From Liberiplasma sp046541015 (lineage in GTDB: Bacteria > Bacillota_I > Bacilli_A > Izemoplasmatales > Izemoplasmataceae): a stretch of DNA of 64,000 nucleotides. The notes below the pieces were generated by a model that did no database searches, was not told where the DNA came from, and saw only the letters and a program-made list of their open reading frames with translations. Location of the stretch: assembly GCA_046541015.1 (NCBI GenBank), contig JBKHEA010000002.1:1-64000 (forward strand), in the 5' to 3' direction. Below, piece after piece: positions 43,095-52,226 of this stretch. Positions within the stretch are counted from its first letter, which is position 1; every line of letters starts with the position of its first letter. Made by a program: the position numbers and the translations under genes.

Positions 43095-45554
43095 ATGTTA
43101 AAATTAAATGCTTTAAATAAATTTTACAACCGTAAAAAACGTAATGAGTTACACGTTTTAAATGATGTTACCTTAGAATTCCCATCAAAAGGTTTAGTGA
43201 TTTTACTAGGCGCAAGCGGAAGCGGAAAGACAACGCTTTTAAATGTCATGGGTGGAATGGATAGTTTTTATAAAGGCACCATAGAATTTGAAGAAGCAAT
43301 CATTAATAAATATAGCCCAAGCGTTTGGGATAATTTACGCAATGAAAAAATCGGTATGATTTTTCAAAACTATTATTTATTACCGCATTTAAGTGTTTAT
43401 GAAAATATCGCTTTAACCTTACGAATGATTGGTATTAAAGATGAACAAGAAATAGAAAATAGAATTTACTATCTTTTAAAAGCGGTTAATATGTTTAATT
43501 ACCGTAAACGTTTAGCTTCTCAGCTTTCAGGGGGTCAACAACAACGCGTAGCGATTGTTCGTGCTTTAGCAAAAAACCCAAAACTGATTTTAGCTGATGA
43601 ACCAACTGGAAATTTAGATTCAAAAAATACGCTTGATATCATGCGTATAATTAAACAAATTTCTAAAACTGGGCTTGTTGTTATGGTGACGCATGAGCGT
43701 GAACTCGCGCACTATTTTGCTGACCGCATTATTGAACTTGAAGATGGAAAGATTATTAAAGATTATGATAATGTTTCAAGTGGTTCTTTAAGTGTCAATG
43801 AAGAGACCAATATCTTCTTAAAAGATTTAGAAGAAAAAACGTTAAACAAAGATCAATCAGAAGTTAAAATTTATCACGATCAAGGACTTGAAAGTGGCTT
43901 TAATGCTCGCTTGATTATTAAAAATAAAACCCTTTATATTGATTTAGAAAAATCAATGGATGTAAAAAAAATTGTCGTACTTGATGAAAAAAGTGAGATT
44001 AAACTTATCGAAGCCTCCAGTGAATCTGTGCAAGAAGAAAGTGATGTTGAACCCTTTGATTTTCATGAGGTTTTAAATAAAAGTGTTGAAAAAGGAAAAA
44101 AACGATTTAATTTTAGTTTTAAAAATGTTATTGCGCAATCGGTAAGTAAAATTTTAGATGCTTCAAGAGGCTCTAAAGTCTTGTTTTTTGGATTTGCGAT
44201 TGGGGCAATGATTGTCGCAAGCGCCGTTTCTAACATATTTAATATTATTACGGTTGATGATGAAGATTTCTTAGTCCAGCCCAAAAATACGGTTGATATA
44301 ACGTACACTAAAGAAGAAGATTATGATGACTTTTTAGCGCTTATGGATCACGCATCAATTGATGATTATAGTTTATATCATAGTGTAAACAATCCAGGGG
44401 TTTCTTTAAATCTTAGCTTGCCAAATGTCTATGGGCGTTATCAAAATTATACGAGTGCATCGATTACAGGGAATTTAGTCCCGCTTAGTCAAACTAGTGA
44501 AGAAGCACTTTTATATGGAGATTTCCCCTCTAGTGCAGATGAAGTTTTATTAGATATTGCCTTCATTCATTCGCTTTTAAATGATAAAGAAGAAATTAGA
44601 GCGCTTGATATAAAAGACCCAGAAGATTTCTTAAAACTTGATATTTATTTACCAAGCAATGCCTTAAGAGATTATCCCATTAAAATTGTTGGGATAACCG
44701 ATACACAAGCACCAGTCATTTATGCGTATGATGCGTTTATTATTCAAGCAAATGAGTTAAATTATCATCCTCGTGAGTTTTTTGATGATGATTTAACGAT
44801 TCTAGCGGGCCGTGATATTACGGAAAACGATGAGATTCTTCTATCATCTTTAATCGTAAACCCAAGTTCTTTTGCAGAAGAAACGATCATCATCCAAGGC
44901 AAAACCTTCACGGTTGTTGGGGTTTATGAAGGTGAAATGGATGGCGAAGATTATTTTTCTTCAAGTATTTTATTTAGTGAAGCGATTAATACACTTTATT
45001 ATGAAAGCCTTACAGGACAGATTCAAAGTGCCTATGTTTATTCAAATAATCCAGATGAAACCGTGGATTATATAAATGGCATTGAAACATCAACCCATCA
45101 AGCACAGCATATTTACCGTATTGAGCGTGAACGCTATTTAGCGGATTCTCTTTCCCGTTCGATTGGTTCACTAATATTTTCTGCAGTATCTTTAGCAGCT
45201 ACAGCGATTAGTTTTTACTTTGTCATGCGTTCTTCGATGATTTCTCGTATTTATGAAATTGGTGTTTATCGCGCGCTTGGGACTAAGCGATTTGAGCTCA
45301 TTAAGCGCTTTATTGTAGAAAGTGCGGTATTAACAACTTTTTCAAGTTTAATTGGTTTTATTTTCATGACCTACATGATTTATACAACCAATCAAAGTAC
45401 TGAATCCTTTTATGAAATCGGGCATATATCGGTACTTAGTGTAATGAGCGGGATTTTGTTTATTTATCTTGTGAATATTATTTCAGGGACATTACCGGTT
45501 GCTTTATTATTGAGAAAAACACCAGCACAAATTGCGACAAGTTACGATATTTAA
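43095..45554 (+). CDS. Fused ABC ATPase-FtsX permease, second of a pair
   Basis: An 819-residue partner of the preceding gene. The ATPase (about 1-225) has GASGSGKTTLLN, LSGGQQQRVAIVRAL and LILADEPTGNLD. Between the ATPase and the first membrane helix (about 350-375) is an extra acidic segment of roughly 100 residues that the first protein lacks. After the extracytoplasmic domain come three C-terminal helices with an FtsX module (EIGVYRALGTKRFELIKRF). Both ATPases keep all catalytic motifs, so the pair should have two active sites. No terminator is clear after it. Confidence 0.88.
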   Translation: MLKLNALNKFYNRKKRNELHVLNDVTLEFPSKGLVILLGASGSGKTTLLNVMGGMDSFYKGTIEFEEAIINKYSPSVWDNLRNEKIGMIFQNYYLLPHLSVYENIALTLRMIGIKDEQEIENRIYYLLKAVNMFNYRKRLASQLSGGQQQRVAIVRALAKNPKLILADEPTGNLDSKNTLDIMRIIKQISKTGLVVMVTHERELAHYFADRIIELEDGKIIKDYDNVSSGSLSVNEETNIFLKDLEEKTLNKDQSEVKIYHDQGLESGFNARLIIKNKTLYIDLEKSMDVKKIVVLDEKSEIKLIEASSESVQEESDVEPFDFHEVLNKSVEKGKKRFNFSFKNVIAQSVSKILDASRGSKVLFFGFAIGAMIVASAVSNIFNIITVDDEDFLVQPKNTVDITYTKEEDYDDFLALMDHASIDDYSLYHSVNNPGVSLNLSLPNVYGRYQNYTSASITGNLVPLSQTSEEALLYGDFPSSADEVLLDIAFIHSLLNDKEEIRALDIKDPEDFLKLDIYLPSNALRDYPIKIVGITDTQAPVIYAYDAFIIQANELNYHPREFFDDDLTILAGRDITENDEILLSSLIVNPSSFAEETIIIQGKTFTVVGVYEGEMDGEDYFSSSILFSEAINTLYYESLTGQIQSAYVYSNNPDETVDYINGIETSTHQAQHIYRIERERYLADSLSRSIGSLIFSAVSLAATAISFYFVMRSSMISRIYEIGVYRALGTKRFELIKRFIVESAVLTTFSSLIGFIFMTYMIYTTNQSTESFYEIGHISVLSVMSGILFIYLVNIISGTLPVALLLRKTPAQIATSYDI

Positions 45555-45586
45555 TCCATACGTTTACCTTATAAAGTGTTATTCGA

Positions 45587-45666
45587 TTTAAGTATAGTTA
45601 AAGGGTACTTAAACAGTCTTTTAGTTTAGATTTTAATAGTAACTTAGTTAAATCATAATTTATGAT
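45587..45666. promoter_or_regulatory. Two inverted repeats upstream of the SLC13 gene
   Basis: The 142-base gap has a hairpin or operator TTTAAGTA / TACTTAAA (45587-45594, 45606-45613) and a perfect 15-base palindrome ATCATAATTTATGAT (45652-45666), 31 bases from the start codon. I see no strong promoter hexamers or T-run terminator. Confidence 0.35.
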
Positions 45667-45696
45667 GAATGAAAAATGTTACATTAGGAGGCTATT

Positions 45697-47475
45697 ATGA
45701 CCGTTGATATTGGCTTAATTTATGGATTGCTAGGAGTAGTACTTATATTTTTCATATGGGGAAAATATCGTTATGATCTTGTAGCGATTGTTGCATTAAT
45801 TTTAGCAACACTTTTTAACTTGGTCCCTTATGAAGAAGCCTTTATTGGCTTTTCTCATCCGGCAGTGATTACCGTGATTGCCGTATTAATTATTAGTAGA
45901 GGTTTAATGAATACAGGTATCGTTGATTTTATTGTTCGCTTTATTAGTAATCTTGGTGAGTCTGAGCTCATTCAAATTAGCGCTTTAATTCTATCAGTCA
46001 CGATTGCTAGTGCGTTTATGAATAACGTTGGGGCACTTGCATTATTTATGCCTGTAGCAATCCGTATAGCTAGAAAAAACGAACGCTCACCTTCCTTATA
46101 TTTAATGCCGATTGCCTTTGCCTCTATCCTTGGTGGGATGATGACATTAATTGGGACACCCCCAAATATCATTATCGCATCTTTTAGAACAGAAAGGTTA
46201 CATCTAAAATCCTTTACGATGTTTGACTTTTTACCAGTTGGCGGGGCTTTAGCACTAATAGGGGCACTTTATTTAATTTTATTTTCACAGTTTATAATGC
46301 CCAACCGAAAAGGGAAAATGTCTCGTGATGAACTCTTTGAAATTAAGGATTATATTACAGAACTAAAAGTACCAGAAAAAGCTAAAGTGGTGGGTGAGGC
46401 AGTTAAAACCCTTGAAAAGCTAATTGAAGGCGATATTTATGTTATCGGCCATATAAGAGATAACTACCGTTATAAATCAGTAAATCCTTATAGAGCCTTA
46501 AAAGAAGATGATGCCATCATCGTTCGCGCAAGCGCAAAAGATCTTCAAGAACTCATGGATGCAAGTGGGTTAGTGTTATCTCAAGCTGATAAATTAACTT
46601 CTGAAGATTTAGCTAATGAAGAAGTCACACTAGTAGAAGCATCGATTACTGCCTATAGTATGTTGGTGAATAAATCCGCAAGAAGTTTAAATTTACGCTC
46701 ACAATATGGCATCAACTTACTTGGTGTTGCAAGAAGTGGTGGACGACTTAGAACGAGTCCTTCAGGCATTAAGTTTAAAGCAGGAGATGTTTTATTATTA
46801 CAAGGGGGCGAAGATACTATTTCAGAATTGATTACTAATTTTGATTTGCTTCCCTTACAAGAACGTGGCTTGCGCCTTGGAAAGATTGGGTATGTCTTAG
46901 AAGCTTTGGGTATTTTTATTGTGGCGATTATGTTAACGACATTTGGGGTTTTACCAGCACAGATTGCCTTTTTAGCCGCTGCAGTGGTAATGGTGCTCTT
47001 TAAATTTGTCTCACTTAAAGAAATGTATGAAAGTATTGATTGGCCAATAATTGTTTTATTAGGGGCTATGATTCCAATTAGTAACGCGCTTGAAACTACA
47101 GGTGGTGCAACACTAATTGCTGATTGGTTACTTAACCTTGGTACTGGGGCATCGCCCGTATTTAGTTTAGCCATGATTATGATTGTAACGATGATTTTAT
47201 CAAATGTTGTCAATAATGCAGCAGCAGTTTTACTCATGGCACCTATTGCGGTGAGTATGGCCTTTGGCCTTTCAACAAATATTGATCCATTCTTAATGGG
47301 TGTTGCCATTAGCGCTTCAAGTGCTTTCTTAACGCCAATTGGCCATCAATCTAATACCCTCATTATGGGTCCAGGTGGGTATAAATTTAGTGATTATTCA
47401 AAATTAGGGATTCCTTTATCCCTTATGATTATCGTATTTGGTATTCCCCTTATTTTATGGGTTTGGCCATTTTAA
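45697..47475 (+). CDS. SLC13/DASS-family permease with TrkA_C (RCK_C) domains
   Basis: A 592-residue transporter for divalent anions such as dicarboxylates or sulfate. The membrane half-repeats are at about 1-195 and 400-592. Each has the family's NN motif (FMNNVGALALFMPVA; SNVVNNAAAVLLMAPIA) and hairpin signature (LIGTPPNIII; LTPIGHQSNTLIMGPG). Between them lie two cytosolic TrkA_C domains (about 205-290 and 295-380) that may sense a nucleotide or the substrate. RBS is TTAGGAGG. The ion and substrate cannot be settled. It is followed by a bidirectional terminator. Confidence 0.9.
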   Translation: MTVDIGLIYGLLGVVLIFFIWGKYRYDLVAIVALILATLFNLVPYEEAFIGFSHPAVITVIAVLIISRGLMNTGIVDFIVRFISNLGESELIQISALILSVTIASAFMNNVGALALFMPVAIRIARKNERSPSLYLMPIAFASILGGMMTLIGTPPNIIIASFRTERLHLKSFTMFDFLPVGGALALIGALYLILFSQFIMPNRKGKMSRDELFEIKDYITELKVPEKAKVVGEAVKTLEKLIEGDIYVIGHIRDNYRYKSVNPYRALKEDDAIIVRASAKDLQELMDASGLVLSQADKLTSEDLANEEVTLVEASITAYSMLVNKSARSLNLRSQYGINLLGVARSGGRLRTSPSGIKFKAGDVLLLQGGEDTISELITNFDLLPLQERGLRLGKIGYVLEALGIFIVAIMLTTFGVLPAQIAFLAAAVVMVLFKFVSLKEMYESIDWPIIVLLGAMIPISNALETTGGATLIADWLLNLGTGASPVFSLAMIMIVTMILSNVVNNAAAVLLMAPIAVSMAFGLSTNIDPFLMGVAISASSAFLTPIGHQSNTLIMGPGGYKFSDYSKLGIPLSLMIIVFGIPLILWVWPF

Positions 47476-47488
47476 CCGTTAACTAATG

Positions 47489-47519
47489 AAAAAAGCCAGC
47501 TATTTTGCTTGGCTTTTTA
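47489..47519. terminator. Bidirectional terminator between SLC13 and photolyase genes
   Basis: The stem AAAAAGCCA-GC / GC-TTGGCTTTTT has A and T runs on both sides. Confidence 0.75.
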
Positions 47520-48875
47520 CTTTAATTGTTTGATTTTTTCAACGTAAGCTTCAATATTAAACTTACGCTTTAAACCATTCGCATTCATATAGCGCAACTT
47601 ACCAAAAATTTCTCTTTCAGTCCAGGCTCTGTCGTGTTTGCCAAATAACCAGGCGATACTTGCATAACTATTAGGGTCTCTACCATCATAAAAATAGCTA
47701 TCATTTAAGGTTTTAATTGTTTCATAAGCTAATTTATAAGAAGGACTCCATTCGATAATTTTTTTACCCCAATACATACGCATGTAATTATGCATAAACC
47801 CGGTTTTTACCATTTCATTCATGGCAGCATTAAAATAAGGATCATGCGTTTTTGCGGCTTTTAGTTCATCGATAGTGTAAATATATTCACGCTTATCACC
47901 TAGGTGAATCTTCATCGTTTCATAGGCCCATGAATCAGTCATGTGATCAAAGTCATCATAACCCTTTTGATAGCTTACAAAGTTAAAGGCAAGCTCTCTT
48001 CTAACTAAGAGCTGTTCTAAATAATTTTCAACCGCGTTAGGGTATGTATCTTTATAAGCCTCAATCGTTTGATAGATTTCATTAGGACTAATTTGTCCAA
48101 AATGTAGATAAGGACTCAGTGTACTAATGTGGCCTAAACTAGGGTCGTTATTGCCATAATCTTTTAAGTTTTGATCGATAAAATTTTTAAGCCGCTTAGA
48201 GGCTTCATCATAGCCACCTTTAAAATAAGGGGTTTCTTTTATGGCTTTTGAAGGATTAATTTCACGTAAAAAATCTTCCAAAGTATAGTCTTTATAAGGA
48301 TTTTTTAAATCAATGGATTCTTTTAACTTTGGTAAAGTAAAATCTTCTAAATAAAAATCTACTTGTTTTAATAGTTTAGGGCGTAAGGTACGGGCAGAAT
48401 ATTCAAGTTTTGTTGAGGCTTTTCTTACTGGGACAATAACCTCAGTTTCAACCATAATACTTAAACATTTTTGTGCTAATGCAGCGTTTGCGACCTGGCT
48501 TTTCACTTGGACTAAATGCGTTAAATAGCTTTTATCCATGATTAAACACGCAGCATCCTTTATGTAATTAGTTAAAGTGTCTAAAAAATCACCGATTTCA
48601 ATGATAAAACTAATGTTTAGTTTTTCAAACGCTTTTTTTAAACTAAGAATGCCTTCAAGCATGAAGACATAGTGACGTCTAAAAGCATCTTTAAAATCTT
48701 TTTTAATCACAAATAAAACAACTAAAGGTAAGTCATGTTTATTTGCGGTATGCATTGCTACAAATAATGCTTGATTAAATTCAATGCGCTGCGCTTCTTG
48801 CATCCAATATAATACATAACGTTTTTCTTTATTCACAGAATAATTACTTAAGACTTCTATACGGTCTTTATGCAC
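47517..48875 (-). CDS. phr: Class II CPD photolyase
   Basis: A 452-residue flavoenzyme that splits cyclobutane pyrimidine dimers using blue light. The class II signature is strong: VLYWMQEAQRIEFNQAL at the N-terminus, QLLVRRELAFNF near 310, HDPYFNAAMNEMVKTGFMHN, YMRMYWGKKIIEW, DGRDPNSYASIAWLFGKHDRAW and FGKLRYMN. I chose the GTG at 48875, which has AAAGGA eight bases upstream on the minus strand. An ATG 54 bases further out would run through the promoter and over the divergent gene. Class II enzymes are less common in bacteria than class I, and for a fermenter this suggests exposure to light at some stage. Confidence 0.92.
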   Translation of the reverse strand: MHKDRIEVLSNYSVNKEKRYVLYWMQEAQRIEFNQALFVAMHTANKHDLPLVVLFVIKKDFKDAFRRHYVFMLEGILSLKKAFEKLNISFIIEIGDFLDTLTNYIKDAACLIMDKSYLTHLVQVKSQVANAALAQKCLSIMVETEVIVPVRKASTKLEYSARTLRPKLLKQVDFYLEDFTLPKLKESIDLKNPYKDYTLEDFLREINPSKAIKETPYFKGGYDEASKRLKNFIDQNLKDYGNNDPSLGHISTLSPYLHFGQISPNEIYQTIEAYKDTYPNAVENYLEQLLVRRELAFNFVSYQKGYDDFDHMTDSWAYETMKIHLGDKREYIYTIDELKAAKTHDPYFNAAMNEMVKTGFMHNYMRMYWGKKIIEWSPSYKLAYETIKTLNDSYFYDGRDPNSYASIAWLFGKHDRAWTEREIFGKLRYMNANGLKRKFNIEAYVEKIKQLK

Positions 48876-48893
48876 AAATATCGTCCTTTCATG

Positions 48894-48899
48894 TATAAT
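48894..48899. promoter_or_regulatory. Shared divergent promoter region, photolyase and OLD-like gene
   Basis: TATAAT on the plus strand serves the OLD-like operon. The 42-base gap must also hold the photolyase promoter (a TATTAT/TATACA on the minus strand), so the two promoters overlap. Confidence 0.45.
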
Positions 48900-48917
48900 A
48901 GGTTTAGGGGTGATTGT

Positions 48918-50117
48918 ATGATTAGTCATGTGTTCATTAAAAATTTTAAAGCTTTTAAAAAAGAAAGCATTGTTTTAGGCGAACATACGCTTTTAGTTGG
49001 GACAAACAATAGCGGTAAAACCACCGTTTTAGAAGCGTTAGATGTCTTCTTTAATCATACCTTAAGTATAGACCAAATTAGAAACAAAACGCAAGATGTT
49101 GTGATTGAATGTTTAATTGATGATTTAAGGTATCGAAAAACATTTTCTCCCCCGCACTATACTATCAACCCTGAAAAACTGATTGGAAACTTTTTAAAGA
49201 TTAATCATATTAACTATTTTTATTTGAAAGAAACCCCTTATAACGCAATAGACTTTATGCATCAATACTTAAAACTATTCTTAGAAGTGCCACGCCTAAA
49301 ATCGCATCAAGATGTTTTAAAAGCCTATCCATTTTTTGAAAACGAAGCGATTACCGTTTCAATAAAAACAAACCAAGAATCTTTTGTCAAACGAAATAAA
49401 GCACACCCATTACCACCACTTAAAACATTTTGTAGTGATCTTTTATCAAAAACCTTTCATCCTCATACAATTATTGGTATTGATCGCGTTAATAAGCACA
49501 TTCATTATGCAAAACTCAATAGTGTTTTAAGAGGGTTTGCCCAAAGTGTGATTACAACGCAAAAAACCACCCTTAGTGATGATTACCCTTATACCATTAC
49601 ACCACTTTATAAAACGTCAGTCACTAAAGAAGTATCGACATTAAAAGATTCCTTAGCTTTAAGTTTTCAAAAGCGCTTCTTACTTGTTGAAGGAAAGTAT
49701 GATGTCCCTTGGTTTGAAAAAGCGCTAAAGCTTTTAAATAAAGATACTTTATACCGTGTTATCCCCTGTGGTGGCTATGGCAATATTACCTTTATCAAAG
49801 CCCAACTTGTAAAATCAGGCTTTAAAACCATCACGATTACCGATGGGGATATTTTTAATAACGATTATCAATTAAACCGTCAAGTCATCGAACTTTATGC
49901 AGATAAAGCCTTTATTAACCGTCACTTTAAAACCAATTTTAAAATGTTACCTAAAAGTAAATATACCTTTTTTAATCATATTAAACTAAAAGATGATGTG
50001 ATTAAAAAGGTTTTATCATCATGGGCAATGCATCATTTAAAAAAAGATAGTGAGTTTGTCAAAGAAATTGGTGAGATTTTAGCTGATTATGAAAGAAAAG
50101 AAGGACTTAACCCTTAA
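48918..50117 (+). CDS. Compact OLD-like ATPase with TOPRIM domain
   Basis: A 399-residue protein. The N-terminus has an ABC/SMC-like P-loop (LVGTNNSGKTTVLEALDVFF, about 26-45). Residues about 250-345 form a TOPRIM domain with the acidic motifs VEGKYD (E about 256) and TDGD (near 309). This layout is that of OLD-family nucleases, but it is short. Between the P-loop and TOPRIM I find no clear LSGG signature or Walker B D-E pair, so the ATPase may be degenerate. I chose the ATG at 48918, after GGGGTGATT. It heads a probable operon to 53.55 kb and is divergent from a photolyase gene; a repair or phage-defence role is inference. Confidence 0.7.
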   Translation: MISHVFIKNFKAFKKESIVLGEHTLLVGTNNSGKTTVLEALDVFFNHTLSIDQIRNKTQDVVIECLIDDLRYRKTFSPPHYTINPEKLIGNFLKINHINYFYLKETPYNAIDFMHQYLKLFLEVPRLKSHQDVLKAYPFFENEAITVSIKTNQESFVKRNKAHPLPPLKTFCSDLLSKTFHPHTIIGIDRVNKHIHYAKLNSVLRGFAQSVITTQKTTLSDDYPYTITPLYKTSVTKEVSTLKDSLALSFQKRFLLVEGKYDVPWFEKALKLLNKDTLYRVIPCGGYGNITFIKAQLVKSGFKTITITDGDIFNNDYQLNRQVIELYADKAFINRHFKTNFKMLPKSKYTFFNHIKLKDDVIKKVLSSWAMHHLKKDSEFVKEIGEILADYERKEGLNP

Positions 50118-50166
50118 AAATTCTTTAAAATCAAGTATAATAAAGATAAATCATGGAGGTGTCTTT

Positions 50167-50670
50167 ATGAAATTTTATATTAAACCAAATCATTTTGCAC
50201 AATACCGAAGTTTTAAAATACGTAATGAAACAGAAGGGGAACTCTTTAAAATTAAGGGTAAATTCTTTATGGGATTAAGAAGCCTTAGAATTAAAGATAT
50301 GAGTGGACAAGTCTTATATACCGTAAAAAGACGCATGACTTTAAGGTTACATAGAGTGTATAGTGTTCATAATGAAATCGGAGAAGAAGTCGCTAGAATT
50401 CATCGTACCTTTGGTTCAAAAAAGCCATCTTATAAACTTTACATGAAAGAAGAAACCGTTCATTTTGAAGGTTCATTAATTGATCACACTTTTTCAATTA
50501 ATGATAATGATAACAACCGTTTAGCCTCTTTAAGTAAAGGCAAGTTTGCGTTTGGTGAAGCTTATGAAATTGATGTTTTAACTGAGAAAAAGCCTTTGCT
50601 TCATTTATTTTTAGTAATCGCCTTAGATCAAATGAATCATGAAAAGAAAAAATATAAAGGTGACGTGTGA
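50167..50670 (+). CDS. LURP-one-related (LOR/YxjI-like) protein
   Basis: A 167-residue protein of the LURP-one-related family, which has a tubby-like beta-barrel fold; bacterial members have no settled function. Visible hallmarks are FKIRNETEGELFKIKGKFF at about 15-33, the alternating strand pattern LRIKDMSGQVLYTVKR and the C-terminal LFLVIALDQMNHE helix. I chose the ATG at 50167 after TGGAGGTG. Its 3' end overlaps the next gene by 32 bases. A TATAAT at 50137-50142 could give an internal promoter. Confidence 0.85.
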   Translation: MKFYIKPNHFAQYRSFKIRNETEGELFKIKGKFFMGLRSLRIKDMSGQVLYTVKRRMTLRLHRVYSVHNEIGEEVARIHRTFGSKKPSYKLYMKEETVHFEGSLIDHTFSINDNDNNRLASLSKGKFAFGEAYEIDVLTEKKPLLHLFLVIALDQMNHEKKKYKGDV

Positions 50671-51316
50671 ACTATGTGGGTCTACACGCTTAAGCACGCT
50701 TGTTGATCCACACTTAAAAATAAATGATTCCTTGCTTACTTATACTGTATGTAATGATTGTGGGTTTACTAAAAAAACCCACTTAGCTTTATTAAAAGCC
50801 CAAGATGAAAAAAAACAATATGATTTTCATGAAAATTCATTAGAAAATGAAGGCTATAAGGCAATGCTTGAAGCATTTTTAAATGAAACCGTTTCACCTT
50901 TTATAGGTCAAGGCGATGTACTAGAATTTGGCGCAGGGCCAGGTCCTGTCTTAGGCCATTTATTAAAAGAAAAAGGTTTTTCGGTAACTTTGTACGATCC
51001 TTTTTATCATAATGATTTAGAGGTTTTTAACAAGCGTTATGATTTAATTACTTCTACTGAAGTCTTTGAACATTTTCATAACCCTTTAAAAACCATTAAA
51101 ACATTAGTTGATTTACTAAAGAAAGATGGCTTATTAGCCATTCAAACAAGTTTTAAAACCGATTCAAATGAAGCGTTTTTAAATTGGTGGTATAGAAGAG
51201 ATTTAACCCACGTTAGTTTTTATACGTATAAAAGCTTTCAAGTGATTGCCAAACGCTTTAACTTAGAGATTTTATATACCAACCATGTCAATAAGATTGT
51301 ATTAAGAAAAAGGTGA
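50639..51316 (+). CDS. Class I SAM-dependent methyltransferase with zinc ribbon
   Basis: A 225-residue protein. An N-terminal zinc ribbon (CELCGS near 10 and CNDCGF near 39) precedes a Rossmann methyltransferase domain: motif I VLEFGAGPGPVLGHLL near 98, the acidic strand YDPF, motif IV DLITSTEVFEHFHNP and motif V LKKDGLLAIQTSF. This arrangement occurs in methyltransferases that act on sugars or small metabolites; the substrate is unknown. Start assignment is tentative: the ATG overlaps the upstream gene and has no strong ribosome site, so coupling is likely. The next gene starts four bases after its TGA stop. Confidence 0.85.
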   Translation: MKRKNIKVTCELCGSTRLSTLVDPHLKINDSLLTYTVCNDCGFTKKTHLALLKAQDEKKQYDFHENSLENEGYKAMLEAFLNETVSPFIGQGDVLEFGAGPGPVLGHLLKEKGFSVTLYDPFYHNDLEVFNKRYDLITSTEVFEHFHNPLKTIKTLVDLLKKDGLLAIQTSFKTDSNEAFLNWWYRRDLTHVSFYTYKSFQVIAKRFNLEILYTNHVNKIVLRKR

Positions 51317-51320
51317 TTTA

Positions 51321-52217
51321 ATGCGTGTTTATTCTAAAGATTCTGATTATATCAAAGCGTTAGAACTAATGGAAAATATAACCCCGGTTAGCCATAAAAG
51401 TGAAGCGAATATTATCGTTAGTGGTCGTTTTACGAAAGATGATTATCATGAAGACTTAAAGGCAGTCATTGTGCCTTATACTGGGCTAGATGGTATTGAT
51501 ATTGAACTCTTAAAAAAACACAAGGTAATGCTTTTTAATACAACGGTTCATTCTAAGTTTGTGGCTGAAAAAGCATTGACATTATTACTTAGTTTATTAG
51601 GCAATGTCATTAATTATCATAACGATTTAAAGAAAGGCTTTTGGGGGCATCGCAATTCAAAAGAAAGAACCCCTTGGGTTAGTTTATTTGATAAAACAAT
51701 TGGGATTTATGGGTATGGCCGCATTGGTCAAATCTTTCACGAACTGATAAAACCTTTTAATCCATCTGTGCATATTTTAAACCGTCATAAATCTTATCCA
51801 GACGATGTTACTTTGCATGAAACATTAGAATCATTAGCTAAAAGTGTTGAGATTTTAGTTATTGCAACCCCTTTAAATGAATCGACTTATAAAAGCATCC
51901 ATGCAGGCATTATTGATCACTTACAAGATGGTATCATCGTAAATGTAGGTAGAGGCAATGTTATTGATGAAGAAGCTTTATATAAAGCCCTTGCAAATAA
52001 CCATTTAAAAGGATTTGCGAGTGATGTATGGTTTGAATATCCTAAGAAAAATGAAACCTTACTCCCATCCATTTATCCTATCCACAGCTTTTCAAATGTT
52101 GTGATGACGCCGCATTGTGGTGGCTTTACCACAACCTCAAAAGATCTTATGATAAAAAGCGTCTTAAATACCATCCAAAAGATATTAAATCAAGACTATT
52201 CAGATAACTTGCTATAG
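51321..52217 (+). CDS. D-2-hydroxyacid dehydrogenase, NAD-binding family
   Basis: A 298-residue dehydrogenase of the D-isomer-specific 2-hydroxyacid family. The Rossmann motif is GIYGYGRIGQIFHELI near 129-144. The catalytic arginine lies in VNVGRGNVIDEEAL near 213, and the catalytic histidine in MTPHCGGFT near 265. The catalytic domain is short, and the usual LAxHAGAGVD-type substrate loop reads VPYTGLDGIDIE. The substrate could be a keto acid such as hydroxypyruvate or phosphoglycerate, but neighbours do not decide. It sits between the methyltransferase and the Fe-S protein in one operon. Confidence 0.88.
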   Translation: MRVYSKDSDYIKALELMENITPVSHKSEANIIVSGRFTKDDYHEDLKAVIVPYTGLDGIDIELLKKHKVMLFNTTVHSKFVAEKALTLLLSLLGNVINYHNDLKKGFWGHRNSKERTPWVSLFDKTIGIYGYGRIGQIFHELIKPFNPSVHILNRHKSYPDDVTLHETLESLAKSVEILVIATPLNESTYKSIHAGIIDHLQDGIIVNVGRGNVIDEEALYKALANNHLKGFASDVWFEYPKKNETLLPSIYPIHSFSNVVMTPHCGGFTTTSKDLMIKSVLNTIQKILNQDYSDNLL

Positions 52218-52226
52218 GGGGATTTT

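Noticed and set aside
48876..48929. Longer N-terminus of photolyase from an ATG at 48929
   Set aside because: It would overlap the divergent gene and promoter; the GTG at 48875 has a well-placed ribosome site and fits class II length.
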